Below are positions 19,145 through 28,718 of a stretch of 64,000 bases of DNA, piece by piece. How positions within the stretch are numbered: the first letter of the stretch is position 1; each line of letters starts with the position of its first letter. The position numbers and the translations under genes are program-made. The stretch comes from CAWDJT01 sp963828705 (lineage in GTDB: Bacteria; Desulfobacterota; Syntrophobacteria; Syntrophobacterales; Syntrophobacteraceae), in NCBI GenBank assembly GCA_963828705.1, contig CAWHGA010000045.1:14042-78041 (forward strand), given 5' to 3'. The notes beneath the pieces are model-generated. The model searched no databases, was not told the origin of the DNA, and worked only from the letters and a program-made list of their open reading frames with translations.

Positions 19145-20359
19145 CTATTCGGTGATGCAACTGAGCAAATGACCCATTTTGGCGCACTTGGTCTTGAGAT
19201 ATTCGATGTTGCAGTCGTTGGGCGGTATTTCGACCGGGACCCGGCGGGTGATGGTGATGCCGTACCCCTCTAGGCCCACGATCTTTTTGGGGTTGTTGGT
19301 CATCAGAGCCATTCGCTTCACCCCGAGATCCACCAGCATTTGCGCACCGATGCCGTAATCGCGGAGGTCCGCATCAAAACCGAGGGCTTCGTTGGCTTCC
19401 ACTGTGTCGTAGCCCTGTTCCTGCAGGGCGTAAGCCTTGATTTTGTTGACCAGACCAATGCCGCGCCCTTCCTGGTTGCGCATATAGAGCAGCACGCCGC
19501 GCCCTTCCTTGGCGATCTGCTGCATCGCCGCCCGGAGCTGCCCGCCGCAGTCGCAGCGCAGCGACCCCAGCACGTCGCCGGTGAGGCATTCGGAATGGAC
19601 CCGCACCACGATTTCTTCGTCCGGCTTGATGTCGCCGCGTACGATGGCGAGATGGGTGTGTTCGTCGATGTCGTTGGTGTAGGCGATGACCTGGAATTGG
19701 CCGCCGTAGATGGACGGGAGCTGGGCGATGGCGGCGCGGTGCACGAAGATCTCGTTCTTCATCCGGTAATTGATGAGATCGGCGATAGTGACGATCTTGA
19801 TGCCGAATTGGGCGCTGAATTCCTCGAGATCCGGCATTCGCGCCATGGTGCCGTCGTCCTTCATGATTTCACAGATGACCCCGGCCGGTTTGAGCCCAGC
19901 GAGGCGCGCGAGGTCCACCGATCCTTCGGTCTGGCCGGTGCGGACCAGCACCCCGCCCTTGCGGGCTCGGATCGGGAAAATATGGCCCGGACTGACCACA
20001 TCATCCGGTTTGGCGTTGTCGGCAATGGCGGTGAGAATAGTATGGGCGCGATCTGCGGCACTGATGCCGGTGGTGACGCCGAGCCGGGCTTCGATGGAGA
20101 CCGTGAAGGCGGTTTCAAAACGAGCCCGATTGTCGCGCACCATCATGGGCAGGCGTAGCCGTTCCACCCAATCAGGGGCAAGGGAAAGGCAGATCAGACC
20201 GCGGCCATGTTTGGCCATGAAATTGACAGCATCGGGGGTGACCATTTCTGCTGCCATGCAGAGGTCCCCTTCGTTTTCCCGGTCTTCGTCATCCACAAGA
20301 ATAACCATCTTCCCCTGGCGAATGTCTTCCAACGCTTCGAGGATCGTTGCCAATGGCAT
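19145..20359 (-). CDS. ribBA: Bifunctional DHBP synthase / GTP cyclohydrolase II (RibBA)
   Basis: A 404-residue fusion supplying both riboflavin precursors. The N-terminal RibB half has MVILVDDEDRENEGDL, TGISAADRAHTI and VSPGHIFPIRARKGG; the C-terminal RibA half has HSECLTGDVLGSLRCDCG (zinc cysteines) and YMRNQEGRGIGL. ATG at 20359 follows GAAGGAG at eight bases, making it a better start than the longer open frame. ribH follows after 94 bases. A 366-bp gap precedes it. Confidence 0.95.
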   Translation of the reverse strand: MPLATILEALEDIRQGKMVILVDDEDRENEGDLCMAAEMVTPDAVNFMAKHGRGLICLSLAPDWVERLRLPMMVRDNRARFETAFTVSIEARLGVTTGISAADRAHTILTAIADNAKPDDVVSPGHIFPIRARKGGVLVRTGQTEGSVDLARLAGLKPAGVICEIMKDDGTMARMPDLEEFSAQFGIKIVTIADLINYRMKNEIFVHRAAIAQLPSIYGGQFQVIAYTNDIDEHTHLAIVRGDIKPDEEIVVRVHSECLTGDVLGSLRCDCGGQLRAAMQQIAKEGRGVLLYMRNQEGRGIGLVNKIKAYALQEQGYDTVEANEALGFDADLRDYGIGAQMLVDLGVKRMALMTNNPKKIVGLEGYGITITRRVPVEIPPNDCNIEYLKTKCAKMGHLLSCITE

Positions 20360-20725
20360 GGGGGTAACTCCTTCAATCAATAGATTCGGGGCCAAGCCAG
20401 CCCCGTTGGGAATTTTCTTTCCTGGTAAGGGTGCAGCAATATAGGGTTTCAATGTTACCCCGCCAAAAGCCGGGGGCCGGAACAGATTGAAAAGACTGGA
20501 TTCCAGCCTTACACCCCCTCCTGAGCGCTCACTCTATAACACGCTGCAGCAGGTTTCTCAAGGAGGCGCACTCATGTCTGTTGGCCGGACCGGTCGGGAC
20601 CAGCCTTTGAGCATGACGCCTTAAGCAGCTTAAATCTGCGCAGACCTCTCTCCACCGTGGCGGAGTTTTGAAAGACCCTGACCCAAACGCTCATAGGGTC
20701 TGGACACGTTGCAGAGCCGGGATCA
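20360..20725. other. Gap between ribE and ribBA (366 bp), no gene recognised
   Basis: This is the only sizeable gap inside the rib genes. On the minus strand it contains short GC-rich inverted repeats (for example around 20655-20670) but not the conserved FMN riboswitch core. It presumably carries a promoter or processing site for ribBA. Confidence 0.4.
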
Positions 20726-21400
20726 TTAGTCCATGAAGCCGTGTTTGCGGAGGAAATCGGCACTGATGGCGGATGGTGGCGACCCGGGTTGATCCGCACT
20801 GGGCGAGGCGGTCCAGGCCCGAACCATTTTTTCCACATACTTGCCGATGAGGTCGGTTTCCAGGTTCACTTCGGTGCCGATTTGCCAGTCGCCAATAGTG
20901 GTCATCTGACCCGTGTGGGGCACGATGTTGACGTCGAACTGCTGGGTCTCACAGCCGTTGACGGTAAGGCTGATGCCGTTGATGGCGATGGAACCTTTGG
21001 CGATCACATAGCGGTTTAAATCTTCAGGCATAGCGAACACCAGGCGCCAGGAACGGCCTTCGGCGTAACGGCTGCGAACAACCCCGATACCATCCACGTG
21101 GCCGGTAACAAGATGGCCGCCGAGACGGTCACCAAGCCGCATGGCCCGTTCCAGATTGAGGCGGCTACCCGGTGTCTTGCGCCCGAGGGTGGTCCGATTC
21201 AGGGTTTCCGCTGAAACATCCACAGTGAAAAGAGCCTTTTGAAAAGCCACCACGGTCAAACACGCGCCATCCACCGCGATGCTTTCCCCCAAAACCACTT
21301 TCTCCAGGGCGAAATCGGCACGGATGACCATCTTGGCATCGGGCCCGTGGCTGTCGATGCGCACCAGAGTGCCAGTCCCTTCAATCAAGCCGGTAAACAT
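20726..21400 (-). CDS. ribE: Riboflavin synthase alpha subunit (RibE)
   Basis: A 224-residue riboflavin synthase, which dismutates two lumazines to riboflavin. The two lumazine-binding repeats are visible: MFTGLIEGTGTLV with GESIAVDGACLTV in the first, and GHVDGIGVV with KGSIAINGISLTVN in the second. The C-terminal tail after IGKYVEKMV is slightly long (about 30 residues, Ser/Pro-rich). It stands between ribD and ribBA on the minus strand. Confidence 0.95.
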   Translation of the reverse strand: MFTGLIEGTGTLVRIDSHGPDAKMVIRADFALEKVVLGESIAVDGACLTVVAFQKALFTVDVSAETLNRTTLGRKTPGSRLNLERAMRLGDRLGGHLVTGHVDGIGVVRSRYAEGRSWRLVFAMPEDLNRYVIAKGSIAINGISLTVNGCETQQFDVNIVPHTGQMTTIGDWQIGTEVNLETDLIGKYVEKMVRAWTASPSADQPGSPPSAISADFLRKHGFMD

Positions 21401-21450
21401 CGGCGGTTCCTTCTTATTTCAGCCATCTGTGCTGGTTGCGTACAGTCTCA

Positions 21451-21505
21451 GAGCTTGTTAGGGAAACAATTTATGCGGTATTTTGGATATTTCCCAAACA
21501 AGCTC
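21451..21505 (-). repeat. Long imperfect hairpin between ribD and ribE
   Basis: Arms 21451-21466 and 21490-21505 are 16 bases each with one mismatch and a 23-base AT-rich loop. The hairpin starts one base after the ribD stop. No T-run follows on the minus strand, so it may be an RNA-processing or stability element or a small repeat rather than a terminator. Confidence 0.6.
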
Positions 21506-22624
21506 TCAATAGAGCTCTTTGCGGAATCGCCCTGAAAGCAGGACATCCTCGCCGAAACGCCGCACTCGCAGGTCATAAACGGGCACAGCGTCGGCCATGC
21601 GTTGGCGCGGGCTGCCGCTCACCAGCGGCACCCCCTGGGGATCACCGAGGATTTTGGGGGCATAGAAGAAGTAGAACTCATCGCCCAGGTCTTGTTCCAT
21701 GAAAGCACCTATAATCCGGGCGCCGCCTTCCACCAACACACTGTTGAAACCACATCGCCCCAGCTCACGAAGCAATGCCGCCAGATCGATTCCGGAGGGT
21801 CCTGCCGGCAGCGCCAGGACATTCACCCCTGCATCAGTTAGGGCCTGACGCCGCCGTGGCGACGCATCCTCCCGGCCGGCCGCCCACACGGGGCTTTGTG
21901 CCGCGGTTTTCACTAGTTGGCTGGTGAGTGGCAGCCGCAGGTGGCTGTCAAGGACCACGCGCACCGGCTGCCGGCAGCGTTTGCCCGCAACCCGAGCGGT
22001 CAGCAGCGGATCATCACCGAGTGCTGTGCCGATACCTACCAGAATCGCATCCAAGTCGCAGCGCAGACGATGGACATAGCGGCGTGAGCGTTCATTGCTG
22101 ATCCAACGAGCATCGCCGGTGCGGGTAGCGATGCGGCCATCAAGGGTGGTGGCGGCCTTGATGGTCACCAGCGGTAGCCCCGTGGTCACATGTTTGATGA
22201 AAGCCTGGTTGAGACGTCGGCATTCGGTTTCGATCACACCGGCGGTGACTTCCACGCCCATAGTTCGCAGGTGCTGGGCGCCGCCCCCGGCCACTTGAAG
22301 GTTGGGGTCCGACATGCCGATCACCACGTGAGCGATCCCGGTGTCCAGGATCGCCTGGGTGCAGGGTGGGGTGCGGCCTTGATGGTTGCAGGGTTCCAGT
22401 GTGACATACAGGGTGGCGCCACGCGCCTGGTCGCCGGCATCCCGCAGGGCGTTGATTTCGGCATGAGGACCACCGACTCGTTTATGGTAGCCTCGACCGA
22501 TCACTTCTCCTTGCCGCACCACCACGGCGCCCACCATCGGGTTGGGGCTGGTGAACCCGCGGCCTTTGGCCGCCAGCCGCAGGGCCTGCCGCATGAAGAA
22601 AACGTGAGGCGAATCAGCGGGCAT
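21506..22624 (-). CDS. ribD: Bifunctional pyrimidine deaminase/reductase RibD
   Basis: A two-domain enzyme catalysing the second and third steps of the pyrimidine branch of riboflavin synthesis. The N-terminal deaminase has the zinc motifs PHAEINAL and LEPCNHQGRTPPC; the C-terminal reductase has KAATTLDGRIATRTGDARWIS, VGIGTALGDDPLLT and VLVEGGARIIGAF. ATG at 22624 gives 372 residues; a TTG at 22636 overlaps the glyA stop and is also possible. No nrdR lies between glyA and ribD, where many relatives carry it. Confidence 0.95.
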   Translation of the reverse strand: MPADSPHVFFMRQALRLAAKGRGFTSPNPMVGAVVVRQGEVIGRGYHKRVGGPHAEINALRDAGDQARGATLYVTLEPCNHQGRTPPCTQAILDTGIAHVVIGMSDPNLQVAGGGAQHLRTMGVEVTAGVIETECRRLNQAFIKHVTTGLPLVTIKAATTLDGRIATRTGDARWISNERSRRYVHRLRCDLDAILVGIGTALGDDPLLTARVAGKRCRQPVRVVLDSHLRLPLTSQLVKTAAQSPVWAAGREDASPRRRQALTDAGVNVLALPAGPSGIDLAALLRELGRCGFNSVLVEGGARIIGAFMEQDLGDEFYFFYAPKILGDPQGVPLVSGSPRQRMADAVPVYDLRVRRFGEDVLLSGRFRKELY

Positions 22625-22632
22625 GGTCAATG

Positions 22633-23886
22633 TCAAGATAGCGGCAGCACCGGTTGGTGCAGTGGGAACTGGGCACAGAATTCAGCCACTTCTTTCTGCA
22701 AAGCGGTCAAGGCTGGAGCATCGTCAACGGCCTGCAGAGCACGGTGCATAAATCCGGCGATCGTATCCATGTGGTCCGGATTCATGCCGCGGGTGGAAAC
22801 CGCTGGGGTGCCGATGCGGATCCCGCTGGTGACGTTGGGGCTCTGCCGATCAAAGGGGATGGAATTCTTGTTGACGGTGATGCCGGCTTTATCCAGGGTT
22901 TGTTCGGCTACTTTGCCGGTCAGGCCTTTGGGGGTGAGGTCCACCAGCATGAGGTGAGTGTCGGTGCCGCCGGAAATCAGGCGATAACCCAGTTCAGTGA
23001 GGCGCTGAGCCAGCCGTTGGCTGTTGGCCAGCACTCGCTGTTGGTACTCCTTGAACGCCGGGTGCAGGGCTTCCTGGAACGCCACCGCTTTGGCGGCGAT
23101 GACATGCATCAGGGGTCCCCCCTGAATTCCCGGGAAAATCTGGCTGTCCAGGATTTTGGTATGTTGGGCCTTGGACAAAATCAGGCCGCCGCGAGGTCCG
23201 CGAAGCGTCTTGTGGGTTGTGGAGGTGACAAAGTCGGCGTGATGGACCGGGTTGGGATGCAGGCCAGCAGCCACCAATCCGGCAATGTGAGCCATATCCA
23301 CCACCAGGTGCGCGCCCACTTCCCGGGCGACATCCTGGAAACGAGCGAAATCGATGATGCGCGGGTAAGCACTGGCACCGGCCACGATCACCTTGGGACG
23401 ATGCTCCCGAGCCAATTGCGCCAGCTGGTCATAGTCGATGGTTTCGGTATCTGGTTTGACGCCGTAGGAAACCACCTGATAAAGATGCCCGGTAAAACTG
23501 GCGGGGCTGCCGTGAGTGAGGTGCCCACCCTGGCGAAGATCCATCCCCAACATGACATCGCCCACTTTCATCAAGGCAAAGTAAACCGCCATGTTGGCCT
23601 GAGACCCCGAATGGGGTTGGACGTTGGCGTATTCCGCATCGAAAAGCCTCCGGGCGCGCTCCTGGGCCAACCTTTCGGCCACGTCCACGAAGTCACAACC
23701 GCCGTAGTATCGTCGTCCGGGATAGCCTTCCGCATACTTGTTGGTCAGGACGCTGCCTTGGACTTCCCGGACCGCTTCACTGGCGAAGTTCTCCGAAGCA
23801 ATCAGTTCCAACTTGGACAGTTGTCGCTGTTCCTCCTGACGGATGGTGGCGGCAATTTCCGGATCGATCGACTCTAGGTAGGACAT
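22633..23886 (-). CDS. glyA: Serine hydroxymethyltransferase
   Basis: PLP enzyme interconverting serine and glycine with tetrahydrofolate, 417 residues as usual. Markers: LIASENFAS, GYPGRRYYGG, MAHIAGLVAAG and the PLP lysine in TSTTHKTLRGPRGG. It lies between rpiB (190 bases upstream) and ribD (about eight bases downstream) in the long minus-strand cluster. Confidence 0.97.
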   Translation of the reverse strand: MSYLESIDPEIAATIRQEEQRQLSKLELIASENFASEAVREVQGSVLTNKYAEGYPGRRYYGGCDFVDVAERLAQERARRLFDAEYANVQPHSGSQANMAVYFALMKVGDVMLGMDLRQGGHLTHGSPASFTGHLYQVVSYGVKPDTETIDYDQLAQLAREHRPKVIVAGASAYPRIIDFARFQDVAREVGAHLVVDMAHIAGLVAAGLHPNPVHHADFVTSTTHKTLRGPRGGLILSKAQHTKILDSQIFPGIQGGPLMHVIAAKAVAFQEALHPAFKEYQQRVLANSQRLAQRLTELGYRLISGGTDTHLMLVDLTPKGLTGKVAEQTLDKAGITVNKNSIPFDRQSPNVTSGIRIGTPAVSTRGMNPDHMDTIAGFMHRALQAVDDAPALTALQKEVAEFCAQFPLHQPVLPLS

Positions 23887-24077
23887 GGGAACATTTCCTC
23901 ACGTTGAAAAATGGCTGTCTGAGAGATGTCACTCAACCACTCGTGCCTAGCGAAACCCATGATTCGCCTTGATGCCTTTGGTCGTCTCGGCAGTCGATCA
24001 CGCGACCGCTGACATCACCGCGATACGGACTCAACTGCAGCCGAACAAAGCAATTTCCAAACGCTCCTCGATGTTCG

Positions 24078-24521
24078 CTATTTCGGCTGGGTCAACTGGT
24101 CAATGAGTTCCACCCGGCGCTGATGGCGGCCGCCTTCGAACGCTTCATGGAGCCAGGCACTGACAATTTCCAGGGCCAGCTGGTCGCCCAGAAGGCGCCC
24201 GCCGAGGCACAAGATGTTGCTGTCGTTGTGGCGGCGGCTCAGGCGCGCTGCGTAGGGTTCGGAAACCAAGGCGGCCCGCGCGCTCGGGATGCGGTTGGCG
24301 GTCATGCACATGCCAATGCCGCTGCCGCAAATAAGAATGCCCCGGTCCACATGCCCGGCCGCGACTGCCCGGGCAACGCGCACCGCGTATGGGGGATAAT
24401 CCACGGATTCAGGGCCGTTTGTCCCGATGTCTTCCACTTCATGGCCTTGCTTTTTAAGGAACCCGACTACCACCTGCTTGAGGTCAAAGCCGCCGTGGTC
24501 ACCGCCGATTATGATCTTCAT
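24078..24521 (-). CDS. rpiB: Ribose-5-phosphate isomerase B
   Basis: A 147-residue RpiB/LacAB-family isomerase, interconverting ribose 5-phosphate and ribulose 5-phosphate, the latter being the RibB substrate. IIIGGDHGGFDLK begins the fold, ILICGSGIGMCMTANR carries the catalytic cysteine, and RRHNDSNILCLGGR is the phosphate-binding region. It begins 12 bases after fabF ends. Confidence 0.95.
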   Translation of the reverse strand: MKIIIGGDHGGFDLKQVVVGFLKKQGHEVEDIGTNGPESVDYPPYAVRVARAVAAGHVDRGILICGSGIGMCMTANRIPSARAALVSEPYAARLSRRHNDSNILCLGGRLLGDQLALEIVSAWLHEAFEGGRHQRRVELIDQLTQPK

Positions 24522-24533
24522 CTCGGCCCCTGC

Positions 24534-25784
24534 CTATTCACATTTGCGGAACAAAACGGCGCCATTGGTGCCGCCAAAACCAAACGAATTGGACAAGGCC
24601 ACGCGCACCACGCCGGGCCGCGCCTGATTGGGGATATAATCCAGGTCGCAGTCCGGATCGGGGTTTTCGTAATTGATTGTGGGGGGCATGACGCCACGGG
24701 CGATGGTGAGCGCCGTATAGGCTGCTTCCAGGCCGCCGGCCGCCCCCAGCAGATGGCCGGTCATGGATTTGGTGGAACTCACCGCCAGTTTGCGGGCATG
24801 GTCGCCAAAGACCGTCTTGATGGCCTGGGTTTCGTATTTGTCGTTGAGGTCGGTGGACGTTCCGTGAGCGTTGATGTAGTCCACCTGGTGAGCTTCGATG
24901 CCGGCATCCTGGAGCGCCATGCGCATGCATCCGGCCGCCCCTTCGCCATTGGGGGCCGGAGCGGTCATGTGATGAGCGTCGCCAGTCAGACCGAAGCCGA
25001 TCACTTCGGCGTAGATCTTGGCACCACGCTGCAGAGCCCGCTGCAGTTCTTCGAGAATGATGATGGCCGCCCCTTCGCCGGGGACGAATCCGTCTCGTTC
25101 GAGATCAAACGGGCGCGAAGCCCTTTCCGGCTCGTCGTTGCGGGTGGACATGGCGCGCATGGCGTTGAAGCCGGCGATGCACACCGGGGTGATGGTGGCT
25201 TCGACACCGCCGGTGATCATGGCATCTGCCGTCCCGTCGCGGATCATGTGAAACGCCAGCCCCACGGCATGAGTACCGGCAGCACAGGCGGTTTGAATGG
25301 ACAGGTTGGGGCCCTTGGCGTTGTGGTAGATCGAAATCAGCCCGGGGGCCATGTTGCCGATGAGCATGGGAATGAAAAACGGGCTGATCTTCCTGGGACC
25401 CTGCTCCAGCAAAATCTTGTGGTAATACTCAATGGTGGTCAAACCTCCAAGCCCGCAGCCGGTGATGACCCCAGCCCGTGAAGACAGTTCCGGGCCGAAC
25501 TCCAGTTGGGCATCGTCCATAGCCAGGCGAGCGGCCGCCAAGCCGTACTGAAGAAAAGGGTCCATCTTGCGCAGTTCCTTCTTGGAAATGAAGTCCTCGC
25601 CGTTGAAGTTCTTGACTTCACCGGCAATGCGTGTGGCATAGCCACTGGTATCAAACCGTGTGATAGGGCCTATCCCCGACGCACCTCGGATGAGATTGCT
25701 CCAGTTGTCTTCAGTGCCGATTCCCAAAGGACTCACCAGCCCGATTCCGGTGATGACCACACGCCGCCGCTCACACGTTTCCAT
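24534..25784 (-). CDS. fabF: 3-oxoacyl-[ACP] synthase II
   Basis: Elongating condensing enzyme of type II fatty-acid synthesis, 416 residues. The Cys-His-His triad is in TACAAGTHAVG, NAHGTSTDLND and TKSMTGHLLGAAG, with the glycine-rich SNSFGFGGTNG near the end. ATG at 25784 follows GGAG at six bases. acpP normally precedes fabF in this operon type, but only 97 bases separate fabG from fabF here. Confidence 0.95.
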   Translation of the reverse strand: METCERRRVVITGIGLVSPLGIGTEDNWSNLIRGASGIGPITRFDTSGYATRIAGEVKNFNGEDFISKKELRKMDPFLQYGLAAARLAMDDAQLEFGPELSSRAGVITGCGLGGLTTIEYYHKILLEQGPRKISPFFIPMLIGNMAPGLISIYHNAKGPNLSIQTACAAGTHAVGLAFHMIRDGTADAMITGGVEATITPVCIAGFNAMRAMSTRNDEPERASRPFDLERDGFVPGEGAAIIILEELQRALQRGAKIYAEVIGFGLTGDAHHMTAPAPNGEGAAGCMRMALQDAGIEAHQVDYINAHGTSTDLNDKYETQAIKTVFGDHARKLAVSSTKSMTGHLLGAAGGLEAAYTALTIARGVMPPTINYENPDPDCDLDYIPNQARPGVVRVALSNSFGFGGTNGAVLFRKCE

Positions 25785-25881
25785 ACAATGCTCCATTTTC
25801 AGACATAGGGTGGAGCCCAACGACTCCTTGATATTCCGCACAATCCTGCCGTTTGCTGGATCCAGGCCACGGCAGCATCAA

Positions 25882-26627
25882 TCAGCCCATGAACATCCCG
25901 CCGTTGACATGAATCACCTGCCCGGTGATGTAACCGGCCTCATCAGAAACCAGGAACTTCACGGCTGCTGCCACTTCCTCCGGGGTCCCCACGCGTGCCG
26001 CCGGGATTTGCGTGAGTAACGCCTCGCGAGCTTTGTCCGGCATGGATGGGTCATTTCGGTTTCGATGTATCCCGGTGCCACCGCGTTGACGGTGATGTTG
26101 CGGGAAACCAGCTCCCGCGCCAGTGAACGGGTGAAGCCGATGATTCCAGCCTTGGCGGCGGCATAATTGCACTGCCCGGCGTTGCCGATAACGCCCACCA
26201 CCGAAGTGACGTTGACGATGCGGCCGAAACGCTGCCGCATCATGGGTTTGACTACCGCCTGGGAGCAGAGGAACATACCCTTGAGGTTGGTGTCCATGAC
26301 GGCGTCCCACTCCGTGGGTTTCATCAGAGCCACCAGGTTGTCTCGAGTGATCCCGGCGTTGTTGACCAGTACATCGACCCGCTGGTGTCGCGCGACGATT
26401 TCCTTGAAGGCGTCTTTCACTTCCTGGGCATCGGCGACATTGAAACGACACAGGTGTGCCTTCGCGCCTCGAGCTTCCACGGCTCTGGCGGTTTCTTCGG
26501 CCGCTTCCTGGCTGGACTGATAGTTGACGATGATTTCATGCCCGGGCGCCGCCAAAGCCACCGCGATGGCCCGCCCAATCCCGCGGCTGGCGCCGGTGAC
26601 CACCACCACCCGCTTTTGCTCCTGCAT
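25882..26627 (-). CDS. fabG: 3-oxoacyl-[ACP] reductase FabG (one frame break)
   Basis: NADPH-dependent short-chain dehydrogenase of fatty-acid synthesis, about 248 residues after repair. TGASRGIG binds the cofactor; LVNNAGITRDNL and NYAAAKAGIIGFTRSLA (catalytic Tyr and Lys) follow. After APGYIETEMT the frame shifts by one base at about 26045-26050 and continues MPDKAREALLTQIPAARVGT to VIHVNGGMFMG. Continuation of conserved sequence on both sides argues for a sequencing error. Confidence 0.93.
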
Positions 26628-26713
26628 CCATCGGCCATTTCCCTCCAAGTATTCAGCGGCCCTCTGATCTGGAGCTTAGGTCGAGCCCATGCTTGTGCTA
26701 AGTCTCCACGCGC

Positions 26714-27905
26714 TCACTCCCCCCGTTCCGCCTTGATCTTGCGAATCAATGCCGGGATGAATTCAAACAGGTCGGCAACGACACCATAGGTGGCCACATC
26801 GAAGATCGGGGCATGGGGGTCCTTGTTGACCGCCACGATGAGTTTCGAACCCTGCATGCCCACCACGTGCTGGATGGCGCCGGCAAGGCCAACGGCCATA
26901 TACAAGGTGGGAGCCACGGTTTGGCCGGTTTGGCCCACCTGGTCGGGACGGTTCCATCCAGCCTTCGTCCACCGCGCCGCGAGACGCACCCACGGCGCCG
27001 TTGATAAGGCGTGCCAGTTCGGCGAGTAGTTCGAAGTTGTCGGCATTTCGCAGGCCGCGACCACCGGAGACGATGACTTCGGCATCCGCCAGTTTGGCGG
27101 TGGATTCCTTCTCAGGGATGACTTCCAGGACTTGCACCCGGGTCTGGAAGCAGGCCGCCGGGAGTTCCACCTTTTCAATACGTCCCTGTCGGGAGTCGTC
27201 GCGTTGGGGTTTCATCACCTTGGGGCGGACCGTGGCCATCTGCGGCCGGCGATGGGGCAGACGATGGTGGCCATGACGTTGCCGCCGAAGGCGGGCCGAG
27301 TTTGCAGGAGCAGCCCTTCGGTCGCTGATGTCCAGTTCGGTGCAGTCGGCGGTCAGCCCGGTGCGTGACAAAGCGGCCACGCGCGGTATGAACGAACGTC
27401 CCATACTGGTGGCACCGGCCAGGAGTATTTCCGGCCGTTTTTGACCAATCAATCGGTGAAGGACGGCGGCATAGGCTTCGTCAGTGAAATGGGCCAGCTC
27501 GGGACGGTCCACCACATAGACCACATCGGCGCCGTGGGCGATGAGTTCGTTGACGTGGCCGTCCAGTTGGTGCCCAAGGAGCACCGCGGCGAGTTCCTCG
27601 CCACGTTTGTCGGCCAGCTTGCGGCCGGCGCCGAGGAGTTCATGAGCGACTCGGTGAACCTGGCCCTGGCGCCATTCGGCAAACACCCATACTCCCCGGT
27701 AGGAAGCCAGGTCGTCGCTGGGTCCGGTACCCACTTCAGGAAGTGAGATGGCGCCGAATTCACAGGTATCCACGCACATGCCGCAGAGCGTGCAGTCGTC
27801 GGAAATCTCCGCGGCGGTTTCGGTAACGGTAATGGCCCCCACCGGACAGACGTCCTGACAGACGCCACACACGGTGCATTTTTGAGGATCGACGAGGGCT
27901 TTCAT
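26714..27905 (-). CDS. etfA: Electron transfer flavoprotein alpha subunit with N-terminal ferredoxin domain (three frame breaks)
   Basis: About 397 codons. Residues 1-55 are a 2[4Fe-4S] ferredoxin-like domain (CTVCGVCQDVCPVGAI and CTLCGMCVDTCEFGAI), fused to EtfA with its FAD site (VSGGRGLRNADNFELL, RPDQVGQTGQTVAP). Such fusions occur in anaerobes and suggest electron exchange with an iron-sulfur partner as well as the acyl-CoA dehydrogenase. Frame breaks lie near 27320, in the G-run 27254-27257 and near 26950; all resolve with single bases and conserved sequence continues across each. The start overlaps the etfB stop (ATGA), showing translational coupling. Confidence 0.92.
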
Positions 27906-28693
27906 AGTCCGGGCACCTTGGCTTCCTTGAGGTAACGGTAGAGCTGTTCCGCCTGTTCGTCGACGCTACCTTCCAGCATGATGCGGTCGCCGCGCCGCGG
28001 CGGGCTAAACACCCGAACCACCTGGGTGAAGGAACCGGTCAGCCCCACCTGGTTGGGGTCCAGGTTCAAATCGGTCAGGCCCCAAACCGGTATGTCAGCT
28101 TTCTTGGCGCGCATCTTGTGGCGCAGGGACGGCACCCGCGGCTCTCCAACTTCCTTGAGCACCGTGATCAGGGCCGGAAGCGGCAGTTGCCAGATTTCTG
28201 TGCCTTCCTCGGTACGGCGGGTGACCTTGAGATGACCGTCACCCCCGAATTCGATGCACTTGACGAAGGAGGCATAGGGAATGTCCAACTGGGTGGCCAG
28301 TTCCGGACCGACCTGGGCAGTGTCACCGTCGATGGCTTGTTTGCCGCAGATGATGAGGTCCACCCCAGCCAGTTTGCGGATGGCGGCGCCAAGGGTCATC
28401 GAGGTGGCCCAGGTATCGGCGCCGGCAAAGGCTCGGTCGCTGAGCAGCAAGGCATCATCCACACCGAGCGAGAGGGTTTCCCGCAACGCTTCGACGGCTT
28501 GCGGCGGACCCATGGTGACGGTGGTGACCCGGGCGCCGGTTTGGTCTTTGAGGCGCAAAGCGGCTTCAACCGCAAACATGTCGAAGGGATTGATGATGGA
28601 ATCCACCCCCTGACGCACCAGAGTGTGCGTGTTGGGATCGATACGCACGTTCTTGGCATCGGGAACTTGTTTGATACAAACCACAATGTGCAT
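27902..28693 (-). CDS. etfB: Electron transfer flavoprotein beta subunit
   Basis: A 263-residue EtfB, partner of the ferredoxin-EtfA just downstream. It starts MHIVVCIKQVPDAKNVRIDP, has the AMP/nucleotide loop VDLIICGKQAIDGDTAQVGP, and carries the EtfB signature region SLRHKMRAKKADIPVW. AAGGGG lies upstream of the ATG. It follows the acyl-CoA dehydrogenase by 25 bases. Confidence 0.95.
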   Translation of the reverse strand: MHIVVCIKQVPDAKNVRIDPNTHTLVRQGVDSIINPFDMFAVEAALRLKDQTGARVTTVTMGPPQAVEALRETLSLGVDDALLLSDRAFAGADTWATSMTLGAAIRKLAGVDLIICGKQAIDGDTAQVGPELATQLDIPYASFVKCIEFGGDGHLKVTRRTEEGTEIWQLPLPALITVLKEVGEPRVPSLRHKMRAKKADIPVWGLTDLNLDPNQVGLTGSFTQVVRVFSPPRRGDRIMLEGSVDEQAEQLYRYLKEAKVPGL

Positions 28694-28718
28694 GGATTGG
28701 TTTTTCCCCTTTTTGTGT

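Noticed and set aside
20360..20725. FMN riboswitch upstream of ribBA
   Set aside because: Position and a CAGGGT motif made it tempting, but the six-way-junction core sequences (such as the ACCGGCGGT and AAGCCGAC blocks) are not there in order.
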